Below are positions 49,094-57,339 of a stretch of 64,000 bases of DNA, piece after piece (the first letter of the stretch is position 1; each line of letters opens with the position of its first letter). The position numbers were made by a program, and so were the translations under genes. This DNA comes from Streptococcus suis. GTDB lineage: Bacteria; Bacillota; Bacilli; Lactobacillales; Streptococcaceae. Location of the stretch: contig NZ_CP082205.1 in the NCBI RefSeq assembly GCF_019856455.1, positions 1,612,001 to 1,676,000 of the forward strand. Direction: 5' to 3'. The notes under the pieces were generated by a model. It saw only the letters and a list, made by a program, of their open reading frames with translations, did no database searches and was not told where the DNA came from.

Positions 49094-50416
49094 ATTCTCC
49101 CCGCTTACACATGGCAACGTGTAAGCAACCATATTTTTATAATTGATATTTAATCCCAAATACTATAAACTAGATAAACGGAGAAAGCATTTATAACGCC
49201 CGAGGGTGTATATTTGCGTGAGGTGTCTAGTTTTGCTAGGCACTTTTTTTCATTCTTAGCAACAATATTAGAAACCACTTATAAACACGCGCATACTATT
49301 TTATTCTTTCGATTAGGTGGGGAAACCAATAGGAGGAATAAACAAATGATTAAACAATACCAACTAAAAGACGGCTCTGTTAGATACTCTTATATTGCGT
49401 ATGTAGGTATAGACCCACTTACAGGCAAAGAAAAGCGCGTAAAAAAGAGCGGTTTTAAAACTCAAAAAGAAGCCCGAATAGCTGAAAGCCAATTACTTCT
49501 AAAAGTGGAGCAAGATGGATTTTTTGACAAGCCAGATAGAATAACCTTTGAGGAAGTCTATAAGATATGGCTGGAACACTATAAAAACACCGTAAAGGCT
49601 AGTACATACGCCAGACAAAAGGCACAAGCAGACCTACATATCGTCCCAGTATTCGGCGCGTGCTACGTGGATAAAATAAGCCTACCAATGTGCCAAAAAC
49701 AGGCACAAGAATGGTTTAAGAGCTACAAGAAATATGCTAACTTTATCGGTATGACAAAAATGGTGCTAGATTTCGCGGTAAATCTAGGCTATATTCATGA
49801 CAACCCCATGAAGAAGATAATAAAGCCCCGTAAATCCTCTGAAGTCGATGAAGAAGAAAAGAAAAAAGAAAACTTCTACAGCCGTGAAGACTTGCAAAAG
49901 TTCCTAGACTGCGTAGCAAAGGAAGACAAGGAAGAAATAGCCTGTATTTTCCGCTTACTCGCCTTTACAGGTATGAGAAAAAGCGAAGTTCTTGCCCTAC
50001 GGTGGAAAGACCTAGACTTCTTTACCTCACGTTTATCAGTTAGCCAAATAGTAGCCTACGGAGAAAATAACACTATTGTCTATCAAACACCCAAAACAAA
50101 AAAGAGTAAGCGCACTATCACGCTTGACCCTATTACCGTGTCTATTCTGAAAAAGTGGGAAAAGACTAGACAATTTTTAAACTTCCCCCAACGCGTGAAA
50201 CCAACTGACCTGGTTTTTCCAGCAGAAACAGGCAACGCACATAGTTTTGATTATATAAACTATAATCTACGTTGTATTCTGAAAAAATATGACTTGCCTT
50301 ATATAACGCCCCACGGTTTCCGCCATACTCATTGTAGTTTATTATTTGAAGCTGGGGCATCGATTAAGGAAGTACAAGAAAGATTAGGGCATGAAGATAT
50401 TAAAACAACTGATATG

Positions 50417-50785
50417 TAAAGCCCTTTGTCAAGTAAAAACAATCGAACTGATTAAAAAATGAAAAGTATCTAGAAAGAGCCTAGTTCTTAGCTTCGGGCA
50501 TTGGCCACTCTGATATTCGTGGATTGGTTACCTACAGGTCAATGGTTCTGCCGCGAGTCCTACTCTCTATAAGCGTGGATCACAATTGTGCCACTTAGTC
50601 GTTTCGTAGATGACTCAAACCTTGAAGTCCTAAACTCCTTCAAGATACTTTCCATTCAAACATGATTTCAATCCTTATTTCTGTCCAAATTCACCCAGTG
50701 ATTTTGGATAGAAATAGGGATTCCTCATCGCTCTGCGATGATAAAACTTAATGGTCAAAAGTGTACATGAAAACAAGCGCTAACT
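50417..50785 (-). ncRNA. Candidate bridge/seek RNA region of the IS1111-group element
   Basis: Non-coding end 3' of the transposase, the side that encodes the guide RNA in IS1111-group elements. It has strong hairpins: ATTTCT(G)TCCAAA pairing with TTTGGATAGAAAT (50676-50715 region), and CATCGC TCT GCGATG near 50730. AACTGAT at 50446-50452 matches the target flank AACTGAT at 50407-50413, but seven bases could be chance. RNA boundaries cannot be set without folding or alignment. Confidence 0.45.
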
Positions 50786-51907
50786 TCAAGCTATTCTTCC
50801 TGTCATCATCCCCCAAATAAAACCAGACAATTCTCGTGCAATAGCTGTTTTAGCAACATTTTGTTTCTTATTTTTTCCTAGAACAAGTGTGCGATAACGT
50901 CTTCTTAAGCGTTCATTAGCCTTATCCGCATAAGCAATCACCTCCACTCGGTTTCCACTTTGTCTCCTTTTCAATTCTTTGGATTTATACCCAATCGTCC
51001 CCTTAGCCAATGATTGTGCAGCTTCTATCAGAAGTCGTCTCACATGGCTATTCCCAGCTTTGGTGATAGCACCTCTTCTCTCCTTGTCGCCGCTAGAATT
51101 TTCGCTAGGAGTTAGCCCAAGATAAGAAGCAAAATGTTGAGCTGTCGCAAAGCGATTAAAATCACCGATTTCTGTCACAATGGAAAGAGCAGTTAGTGTT
51201 TTAATGCCAATAAAGCAAGAAAGCCGTGAGACCTTCTCTTGGTAACTGTCGCTTTGACCCAGTTGCTCAATTCGTGCATCATACCGTTCTATTTGATCTA
51301 CTAATTTCTCATAGGTCAATAGATATTCTGTCAAAATCTCTGCGTAAAGTCCATCAGGATTTAGGGAACGGAGCCAGCGGACATGTTTCTGTGTCCAATT
51401 ACTGCTTCCCTCGGTATAGCGAAAATCATGTCGGAGACAGAAGGCAAGAATTTGTTGTTTGATTTTCTTCAGAGCCACTTTGTGGTCTGTTCTCATGCGG
51501 ATATATTCTTTGACTTGTTCATCCTCAACAGTAGGAATATGAACAGGCCGATAGCTACGAAAGGCCAGAGCTTTTGCGAGCTGAGCTGCATCTTTTTTAT
51601 CAGTCTTAACACGCTTAGATCCTTCCTTCATCACCGTTGTAGGCGCCATCACGATACAGGGAATCCCGTGAGCTTGTAGCTGGTGATATAGGGTAAATCC
51701 AAGACATCCGGCTTCGTAGCCACATAACACTTCTGCATCTTGACCATATAAACGACGAAGCTCATTCACATAGTTCACAATATAGCTAACATTTGGACCA
51801 ACTTTAGTGCTATGTTTGAATTGATTCGCCATCATATCATAATAGCAGAGTGAAAAACTTTCTTTGTGAACATCCATTCCGATGAAAAGTGTGGTAAAAT
51901 GAAACAT
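50786..51907 (-). CDS. IS110-family DEDD transposase
   Basis: A 373-residue RuvC-like DEDD recombinase. The N-terminal domain has FIGMDVHKESFSLCYYD, LCGYEAGCLGF (Glu) and KRVKTDKKDAAQLAKAL (Asp pair). A central coiled region is followed by the Tnp20 domain with FIGIKTLTALSIVTEIGD, YLGLTPSENSSGDKERRGAITKAGNSHVRRLLIEAAQ (catalytic serine in SSG). It looks intact. It would act with a structured guide RNA from the element's own non-coding end. A Shine-Dalgarno-like GGAGGTC lies 8-9 bases before the start. Confidence 0.93.
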   Translation of the reverse strand: MFHFTTLFIGMDVHKESFSLCYYDMMANQFKHSTKVGPNVSYIVNYVNELRRLYGQDAEVLCGYEAGCLGFTLYHQLQAHGIPCIVMAPTTVMKEGSKRVKTDKKDAAQLAKALAFRSYRPVHIPTVEDEQVKEYIRMRTDHKVALKKIKQQILAFCLRHDFRYTEGSSNWTQKHVRWLRSLNPDGLYAEILTEYLLTYEKLVDQIERYDARIEQLGQSDSYQEKVSRLSCFIGIKTLTALSIVTEIGDFNRFATAQHFASYLGLTPSENSSGDKERRGAITKAGNSHVRRLLIEAAQSLAKGTIGYKSKELKRRQSGNRVEVIAYADKANERLRRRYRTLVLGKNKKQNVAKTAIARELSGFIWGMMTGRIA

Positions 51908-52196
51908 ATAAGACCTCCAATTGAGTGTGGTAATTCCTGTTAGAAGTTGATTGTTTTTTTATTCTAGTGTACAGGTAAATCCACGAATTCTCAACTGGGG
52001 GTCTTTACATATTGTCTATGAATATTTACGCTCATGTTACGGAAAATACAAAAGAAAAAACGGCTGAAAAGTTTGCCCAATTTTTGGGAATGTAATGCCA
52101 GCCGTTACTTTTTTCGTTACTTTTTCAAAAAGAAAACCACTCCCACGGCTCGGGAATGGCTTAAAATCAACGTTTCTAACGGTTTTATAACGCTGA

Positions 52197-52439
52197 TTAT
52201 TTGAGACCGTATTTTTTGTTGAACTTGTCCACACGTCCATCTGCTTGAGTGAACTTTTGACGTCCAGTATAGAATGGGTGTGAGTTTGATGAAATTTCCA
52301 CACGGATCAATGGGTAAGTTTCACCTTCGAATTCTACAGTTTCGCTAGTTTTCTTAGTTGAACCACTAAGGAACTTGTAGCCAGTAGTTGTGTCCATGAA
52401 GACAACAGTGCGATATTCTGGATGGATATCTTTTTTCAT
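52197..52439 (-). CDS. rpmE2: 50S ribosomal protein L31, type B (zinc-independent)
   Basis: An 80-residue L31 of the YtiA/type B class. It starts [20 protein letters not shown] and lacks the CxxC zinc ribbon of type A. ATG 52439 has AGGAA upstream and replaces the longer open frame. TATAAT near 52483-52488 overlaps a partial AdcR-like site (TTAAATGGTTAT, 10 of 12 to TTAACTGGTTAA), so zinc control is possible but weaker evidence than for rpsN2. The gene's 3' side borders the integrase relic. Confidence 0.93.
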   Translation of the reverse strand: MKKDIHPEYRTVVFMDTTTGYKFLSGSTKKTSETVEFEGETYPLIRVEISSNSHPFYTGRQKFTQADGRVDKFNKKYGLK

Positions 52440-52559
52440 TTTAAAAATTCCTTTCTGCCATGGACTCTTTCCGAGCCATAGATTATAACCATTTAAGTTT
52501 ACCAAAACTTTTTTCATCTGGCAAGTATTTTTACCGATTTTTTAGAGATTTTTAAGAGA

Positions 52560-53588
52560 TTATAGTACAGAAGCACCTGAAGCAAGGTCAGAAGTTACTC
52601 TTGCACCAAATCCTCCTCTGGATGGGCTGCCCAAACTGTCTGAAATCCGCTCCCTACCTGCCAGAATTTTTTCAGTAAGCCCTGAGGTCACTAGAATCCT
52701 GCCATCCAGCCCAATCAGAACCGCTTCGATACCATCCGTTTCTTCTACCATCTTATAAATCTGAGTTATTTCTTGACCAAACAGTCGAGTCGTCCAAATC
52801 TCACCGTCAACAGATTGTTTGGACACAATGGTCAAACTAGCCAGCTGCGACTCCATTGGATAGCCGGTCTCGGGACTCAAAATATGATGATAGGTCTTTC
52901 CATTCACGGTAAGGGTTCTTTCGTAAATGCCAGAGGTGACAACCGACTCCTCTCCTATGTTGAGGACGAGGGCATTTTCACCCCGTGTTTTCTGAGGATC
53001 CTGAATCCCAATTCGCCAGCAACCATCTGGATTATGCGGAGCCTGTCCAAAAGTCAATACATTGCCTCCCAGGTTAATCAGTCCAGCCTCCACACCTATT
53101 CTTTTCAAGAAGTCGACAATCTTATCTGCTATATATCCTTTAGCAAGAGCACCCAGATCAATGGCCATGCCTTCTTTTTTTAGATAGACCGTCTGCTCTT
53201 GGTCATCTAATTCGATGTCCCTTGGATTGATGAGTTGGAGTTTTTCACTGATCATTTCTTGGGTTGGAAGTTTAGCATCGCTAAATCCAATCCGCCAGCT
53301 TTGCACAAGGGGACCGATGGTAATATTCAAAAAAGATTCCTGAGCCAGACTGTGTTCCTTACCCATTTTTATCAATTCGTACAAGTCATCGGCAACAGGA
53401 ACCGCCTGAACACCTGCGTTGAGATTGACCTCCATCAATTCAGATGTCAAATCATTGGCAGAAAACCGGTCTTTATAAAGATAAAGCAGCTCTTCAACCT
53501 GATCCAAAATCGGTTCAGCTTCTGGATGCCATATTTTTGTTTCAATAATGGTTCCCATTAAACGAAGGGAACGGCTACTTGCTTGCAT
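52560..53588 (-). CDS. apbE: FAD:protein FMN transferase (ApbE)
   Basis: A 342-residue ApbE that attaches FMN covalently to threonine of target flavoproteins. Motifs: LMGTIIETKIW, RFSANDLTSELMEVN, ITIGPLVQSWRIGF, IDLGALAKGYIADKIVDFLK, LINLGGNVLTFG and TSGIYERTLTVNGKTYHHILSPETGYP. No signal peptide or lipobox, unlike most secreted ApbE, so it may be cytosolic or membrane associated. The start overlaps the upstream phosphodiesterase gene by 14 bases. The last 20 residues are serine/glycine rich and look atypical. Confidence 0.9.
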   Translation of the reverse strand: MQASSRSLRLMGTIIETKIWHPEAEPILDQVEELLYLYKDRFSANDLTSELMEVNLNAGVQAVPVADDLYELIKMGKEHSLAQESFLNITIGPLVQSWRIGFSDAKLPTQEMISEKLQLINPRDIELDDQEQTVYLKKEGMAIDLGALAKGYIADKIVDFLKRIGVEAGLINLGGNVLTFGQAPHNPDGCWRIGIQDPQKTRGENALVLNIGEESVVTSGIYERTLTVNGKTYHHILSPETGYPMESQLASLTIVSKQSVDGEIWTTRLFGQEITQIYKMVEETDGIEAVLIGLDGRILVTSGLTEKILAGRERISDSLGSPSRGGFGARVTSDLASGASVL

Positions 53589-54519
53589 TCCTCACGACCT
53601 CTTGAATTTCTTGATAGATTTGCTCATTTTCGGAAAGAGAATAAGAGTTAGCACCGCTGGCTAGTGGGTGGCCACCGCCATTGTGGCGCTTGGCAATCTC
53701 GTTTATCGGAATGTACTTGCTGCGCAAACGGACTCTGTAATTTCCGTCAGTTTGATCCACAAAAATCCCCCAAGATTGAACAGTACCAATCCGTCCTGGA
53801 GCCCCAACGATAAAGGAAGTGTCCGCATCGGTCACCCCGTATTTTTTGAGAATATCCTGTGTCAAAATGACCCGTGCCGCACCATGTTCATCCACTTCCA
53901 AGTTGTCGTAAACGTAACCTGTCAGCTTGGCAATCTTGAAATCAATGGTATCCATCTGGCGTGACATTCTGGCAAAATCGAAGTCTTCCTGTCGCAGTCG
54001 GGCAACAATTTCAAAAGTGCGTGAACTAGTCGCCGGATAAAGAAAACGTCCCGTATCGCCAACAATACCAGCATATAGCAGACGAGCAGTATCCCCGTCA
54101 AATTCCAACTGGCTTTGAAGGGCCAATTCTGCAATCATTTCACTACATGAGCTAGCCTCAGTATTGACCCAGAGCAAGTCACCGTATGGCTCTTCATTGG
54201 GGTGATGGTCGATTTTAATCAGGAAATCACCCTGAGTGTAGCGGGCGTCATCCACGCGGGCTGTATTGGCAGTATCCGTTACGATAACCAAGGCTCCTTG
54301 ATAATCTTGGTCGGAAACCTGATCCATTTCTGCCATCCAGGCAAGATTTGGTTCCTCAAAACCAGTTACCTTGATGGTTTTTTCAGGAAAATTCTTCTGC
54401 AAGAGCTTTTGCAAGCCAACCTGACTACCAATGGCATCCGGATCTGGTCGTTTATGTCGGTGAATAATAATCGTGTCGTATTCACGAATTTTTTCGATAA
54501 TTGTACTGTAAATAGTCAT
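53575..54519 (-). CDS. pde2: DHH/DHHA1 phosphodiesterase (Pde2/NrnA-like)
   Basis: A 314-residue soluble DHH-DHHA1 protein. Motifs are RHKRPDPDAIGSQ, VTDTANTARVDD, DHHPNEE and the DHHA1 GGGHPLASGA. Streptococcal Pde2 degrades pApA or c-di-AMP; NrnA homologues degrade nano-RNA and 3'-phosphoadenosine phosphate. The stand-alone DHH form without membrane or GGDEF domains excludes GdpP/Pde1. It is followed by apbE with overlap. Start at ATG 54519 with AAAAGGAGTTGCT upstream. Confidence 0.9.
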   Translation of the reverse strand: MTIYSTIIEKIREYDTIIIHRHKRPDPDAIGSQVGLQKLLQKNFPEKTIKVTGFEEPNLAWMAEMDQVSDQDYQGALVIVTDTANTARVDDARYTQGDFLIKIDHHPNEEPYGDLLWVNTEASSCSEMIAELALQSQLEFDGDTARLLYAGIVGDTGRFLYPATSSRTFEIVARLRQEDFDFARMSRQMDTIDFKIAKLTGYVYDNLEVDEHGAARVILTQDILKKYGVTDADTSFIVGAPGRIGTVQSWGIFVDQTDGNYRVRLRSKYIPINEIAKRHNGGGHPLASGANSYSLSENEQIYQEIQEVVRNASK

Positions 54520-54613
54520 AGCAACTCCTTTTCATCATTTTAGCATAAACTTCCCCTTTTGAAAATGATGGGAGTGTGGTATAATGGGATTACTATGTAA
54601 TTTGGAGGAAATT

Positions 54614-55075
54614 ATGGCACTAGCAAAAATAGTTTACGCTAGTATGACTGGTAACACAGAAGAAATTGCTGACATCGTCGCCAGTAAGCTAGAAGAGTTA
54701 GGTTTGGAAGTACAGGTTCACGAATGTACGACTATTGAAACCGAAGAAATCTTGGATGCGGACCTCATCGTGGTAGCCAGCTACACCTATTCTTACGGTG
54801 GAGACGGTGAGCTTCCAGATGAAATTGTTGATTTCTATGCTGACCTAGCTGACTTAGATTTGACTGGTAAGGTCTACGGTGTTTGTGGTTCTGGCGATAC
54901 CTTCTATGATGACTTCTGTAGTGCAGTAGATGACTTTGATGTCATGTTGGGTTCACGTGGTGCAACTAAGGGTGCTGAAAATGTTAAGGTAGACCTTGCT
55001 GCAGAAGACGAGGATATCGTTAACCTTGAGCAATTTGCGACAGACCTTGTTGCTAAACTAGATACAATGAATTAA
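54614..55075 (+). CDS. Short-chain flavodoxin
   Basis: A 153-residue FMN-binding electron carrier with phosphate-binding YASMTGNTEEIAD at residues 8-20, and SYTYSYGGDGELPDE and GSGDTFYDDFCSAVDD for ring binding. Acidic. ATG 54614 (MALAKIV) with TTGGAGGAAATT upstream is used rather than the ATG 10 codons earlier. A TATAAT-like -10 lies at about 54580. A terminator follows the gene, so it is monocistronic. Confidence 0.93.
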   Translation: MALAKIVYASMTGNTEEIADIVASKLEELGLEVQVHECTTIETEEILDADLIVVASYTYSYGGDGELPDEIVDFYADLADLDLTGKVYGVCGSGDTFYDDFCSAVDDFDVMLGSRGATKGAENVKVDLAAEDEDIVNLEQFATDLVAKLDTMN

Positions 55076-55082
55076 CTGACAG

Positions 55083-55120
55083 ACAGACTGACTTATCAAT
55101 AGGTCTAGTCTGTTTTCTTT
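55083..55120 (+). terminator. Terminator after flavodoxin
   Basis: Imperfect stem ACAGACTGACTTAT / ATAGGTCTAGTCTGT followed by TTTCTTTT. Confidence 0.72.
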
Positions 55121-55151
55121 TAGCCTTTTATTAAGATTGTACACCTATTGC

Positions 55152-55191
55152 TTGCAATCTTAATAGTTTTGATATATAATTAACTGGTTAA
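55152..55191 (+). promoter_or_regulatory. rpsN2 promoter with an AdcR-type zinc operator
   Basis: TTGCAA (55152-55157), 17-base spacer, TATAAT (55175-55180). A perfect palindrome TTAACTGGTTAA at 55180-55191 overlaps the last -10 base and start region and fits the streptococcal AdcR consensus TTAACYRGTTAA. Zn-AdcR bound here would block transcription, so expression should rise in zinc shortage. Confidence 0.85.
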
Positions 55192-55216
55192 GTTTTTTGA
55201 AAAAAAGGAGAATTTT

Positions 55217-55486
55217 ATGGCTAAAAAATCAAAAATGGCACGCTATCAGAGACAGTTGGAGTTAATCGAGCGCTATGCGGGTTTACGTAAAAGTCTCAAA
55301 GAAAAAGGTGACTATCAAGCACTTCGAAAATTGCCTCGCGACTCAAATCCAAATCGACTGAAATACCGCGACAGGACCGATGGCCGTCCGCATGCCTATA
55401 TGCGAAAATTCGGTGTGAGTCGGATTACCTTCCGTGAATTAGCCCATCTTGGTCAACTTCCTGGGGTAAAAAAAGCAAGTTGGTAA
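55217..55486 (+). CDS. rpsN2: 30S ribosomal protein S14, zinc-independent form
   Basis: An 89-residue S14 without the CxxC-x-CxxC zinc ribbon of the short form; it has [49 protein letters not shown]. It replaces zinc-bound S14 when zinc is scarce. AAAAAAGGAG precedes the start. The AdcR-type box in the promoter supports that role, and the zinc-independent L31 gene is 3 kb away. A strong terminator follows. Confidence 0.95.
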   Translation: MAKKSKMARYQRQLELIERYAGLRKSLKEKGDYQALRKLPRDSNPNRLKYRDRTDGRPHAYMRKFGVSRITFRELAHLGQLPGVKKASW

Positions 55487-55494
55487 CTTCCTCA

Positions 55495-55523
55495 AACAAG
55501 GCTAGTATTCTGCCTTGTTTTTT
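55495..55523 (+). terminator. Terminator after rpsN2
   Basis: Stem AACAAGGC / GCCTTGTT with a 9-base loop followed by TTTT. Confidence 0.8.
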
Positions 55524-55567
55524 GCTATACTAAAAAACAACTGAAACAATATACGGAGGTTTTTAAG

Positions 55568-55846
55568 ATGAATTTGGATTGCATCCGCGAACAGATTAAC
55601 ACGATTGATAGCCAATTGGTTGAACTACTTGAAAAACGAATGGAGTTGGTCGACCAAGTTACAGCCTATAAACGAGCAACAGGTAAGCCTGTTTTGGATA
55701 CCAGCCGAGAAAATGCTGTCCTTGAAAGAGTTGGAAAATTAGTTCAAAAGGATGACTACCGCTCTGCCATTCAAGCAACCTTTAGCGATATTATGGCCCA
55801 ATCAAGAGCTTATCAATCTTCCAAGTTAGCGAATCATGAGCAATAG
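55568..55846 (+). CDS. Chorismate mutase, AroQ type
   Basis: A 92-residue monofunctional chorismate mutase that rearranges chorismate to prephenate for Phe/Tyr synthesis. It has the AroQ pattern: IREQINTIDSQLVELLEKRMELVDQVTAYKRATGKPVLDTSRENAVLERV, with R, K and E/R residues lining the active site of a helical dimer. ACGGAGGTTTTTAAG precedes the start. It overlaps the ClC gene by 11 bases. Confidence 0.92.
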   Translation: MNLDCIREQINTIDSQLVELLEKRMELVDQVTAYKRATGKPVLDTSRENAVLERVGKLVQKDDYRSAIQATFSDIMAQSRAYQSSKLANHEQ

Positions 55847-57050
55847 GATGAAACAAGCCATCCAACTCCTTTTCTTTTCCAGCTTAATTGGAGTCAGTGC
55901 AGGAATTATCACCACACTTTTTGGGAAAATTCTACTAGGGGTTGGAGACTTACGGTCTGAATATTTTACATATCTAATCCCCTTTCTGCCACTTGCAGGT
56001 GTATTGATTGTTTTCATTTATCAAAAATGGGGAAGGGAAGTCCAAGCAGGTATGGGCTTAGTCTTCAAAGCTGGACAAGGGGAGAAAGCGCAAATTTCTC
56101 CAGTTCTCATTCCGCTCATCATCTCTACAACTTGGCTCAGTCATCTTGTCGGTGCTTCCGTTGGTCGCGAAGGTGTAGCTGTCCAACTTGGAGCCAGTCT
56201 CTCACACTGGTTACAAAGACATGGTTTCACACACTTGCCCAAAGATATGATAACAAAGATTGGTATGGCCGCAGGTTTTGCAGGGTTATTTCAAACACCA
56301 TGGGCTGCTAGTTTCTTTGCCATTGAGGTATTAATCGTTGGCCAATATTCTTGGACTAGTCTCCCCTATTGTCTAGTTGCCGCTTTCACGGCTTCTACTA
56401 CTTCCCATTTACTGGGATTGGAGAAATTTTCGCACACTATTTCATCTTTTTCATTCCAGTTTACAGATAGTTTTAAATGGCTTCTGATTGCCATCTGCTT
56501 TGGAGTTGTCGGTAATTTATTTGCTTGGTTTCTGGCGCAAGCAAAAAGCATCTCAACTCGATGGCTTCCAAATCCTTACATTAAAATAGCTATCATGGGA
56601 GTTGGACTGACCGTTCTACTATTTTTCTTCCATCAAGGTCGTTATACTGGTCTCGGAACCAATTTGATCGATGCCAGTTTAGCTGGGGAACAGGTGTTTG
56701 CTTACGATTGGCTACTAAAACTCCTACTAACCTGTCTTTGTTTGGCTACAGGTTTTCAAGGGGGCGAAGTTACTCCGCTCTTTGCGATTGGAGCAAGTTC
56801 TGGGGCTGTTTTAGCAGGATTACTAGGTCTACCAACTGAACTTGTTGCAGCTCTTGGGTATTGTGCCGTATTTGGAACAGCCACCAATACCTTACTGGCT
56901 CCTCTCTTCATTAGTTATGAAGTATTCGGTGCTAATATCCTGCCCTATGCTATTCCTGTACTTGCCATAGCTTATCTTATAAACAGAAAACAGACTATTT
57001 ATGGGGTGCAGTTGAGGAAATTCAATAACGCAAAAAAGCCTATCATTTAG
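55836..57050 (+). CDS. ClC-family anion channel/antiporter
   Basis: A 404-residue polytopic protein of the ClC family. Selectivity-region motifs are VGASVGREGVAVQLGASL (residues 97-115) and TGFQGGEVTPLFAIGASSGAVLAGLLGLP, with GTATNTLLAPLFISYEVFG toward the C-terminus. No CBS domains. GREGVAVQ and GGEVTPLF look like the fluoride/proton (CLC-F) branch, but no fluoride riboswitch is seen nearby, so fluoride export is only a suggestion. It is translationally coupled to the chorismate mutase gene. Confidence 0.88.
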   Translation: MSNRMKQAIQLLFFSSLIGVSAGIITTLFGKILLGVGDLRSEYFTYLIPFLPLAGVLIVFIYQKWGREVQAGMGLVFKAGQGEKAQISPVLIPLIISTTWLSHLVGASVGREGVAVQLGASLSHWLQRHGFTHLPKDMITKIGMAAGFAGLFQTPWAASFFAIEVLIVGQYSWTSLPYCLVAAFTASTTSHLLGLEKFSHTISSFSFQFTDSFKWLLIAICFGVVGNLFAWFLAQAKSISTRWLPNPYIKIAIMGVGLTVLLFFFHQGRYTGLGTNLIDASLAGEQVFAYDWLLKLLLTCLCLATGFQGGEVTPLFAIGASSGAVLAGLLGLPTELVAALGYCAVFGTATNTLLAPLFISYEVFGANILPYAIPVLAIAYLINRKQTIYGVQLRKFNNAKKPII

Positions 57051-57058
57051 GCTTTTTT
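57032..57058 (+). terminator. Terminator after the ClC gene
   Basis: Hairpin AAAAAAGCCTA TCAT TTAGGCTTTTTT; the stop codon lies within the second arm. Confidence 0.8.
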
Positions 57059-57070
57059 GTATACTCTCCA

Positions 57071-57142
57071 TCTCCCCTGCAGGAATCGAACCTGCAACTA
57101 ATTCTTAGGAGGAATTTGTTATATCCATTTAACTAAGGGAAG
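57071..57142 (-). tRNA. tRNA-Arg (anticodon CCU)
   Basis: A 72-nt cloverleaf on the minus strand: acceptor CTTCCCT pairing with AGGGGAG (one G-T), D-arm GTTA/TAAC, anticodon arm AATTC-CTCCTAA-GAATT with anticodon CCU, T-arm GCAGG-TTCGATT-CCTGC and discriminator A. CCA is not encoded (TGG follows). It decodes AGG. No integrated element is seen at its 3' end in this window. Confidence 0.9.
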
Positions 57143-57153
57143 TCTGCTTCTCT

Positions 57154-57182
57154 ATTGTACACCAGAAGAGAGCAGATTGCAA
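57154..57182 (-). promoter_or_regulatory. tRNA-Arg promoter
   Basis: TTGCAA (57177-57182), 17-base spacer, TACAAT (57154-57159) on the minus strand, ending 11 bases before the tRNA 5' end. The remaining 57183-57339 stretch is AT-rich with nothing supported. Confidence 0.75.
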
Positions 57183-57339
57183 GAGCAAGGTTATATAAGT
57201 TTTTTTCAAATTTTTACAAAAAGCAGAACTTACTCTAAGATGAAATACTTATTATTTTTATGCATTTCTCTCATGATAATCTCTAAAAGAAGTAATTCTA
57301 GAATGTACTTCGAAAGTTTGTCGTTTTTATGCTTGATTC

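Larger units (their letters stand above)
50414..52020 (-). mobile_element. IS110 family, IS1111-group insertion sequence
   Basis: About 1.6 kb inserted between the TATG at 50413-50416 and the TATG at 52017-52020. Subterminal inverted repeats ATGTAAAG(C/A)CCC occur at 50414 and, inverted, at about 52000-52012, offset from the ends by a few bases on one side and about 7 on the other, as in the IS1111 group. A long non-coding region (about 370 bases) lies 3' of the transposase gene and a short one (about 110 bases) 5'. No longer target duplication is seen, as expected. Confidence 0.82.
49346..52095 (+). pseudogene. int: Tyrosine site-specific integrase, interrupted by an IS1111-group element
   Basis: Starts at ATG 49346 behind AGGAGGAATAAACAA (MIKQYQLKDGSVRYSYIAYVG). 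It has an arm-binding AP2-like domain, core-binding SAM-like domain and catalytic domain with Arg in FTGMRKSEVLALRW, HGFRHTHCSL and RLGHEDIKTT. It stops at 50419 after DM because of an insertion. The last residues, MNIYAHVTENTKEKTAEKFAQFLGM-type (split here: NIYAHVTENTKEK, then TAEKFAQFLGM), resume at 52018-52095 with the nucleophile Tyr. Removing the insertion restores one open frame of about 380 codons. The enzyme is inactive as it stands, so the island is probably trapped. Confidence 0.88.

Noticed and set aside
48930..49112. A 60-residue toxin starting at the ATG at 49112
   Set aside because: The predicted promoter (49064-49093) starts transcription near 49057, below that ATG, and the first 28 residues do not resemble Fst peptides.
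55836..57050. Fluoride riboswitch control of the ClC gene
   Set aside because: The gene overlaps the chorismate mutase gene and no structured leader precedes either gene, so a fluoride link rests only on protein motifs.
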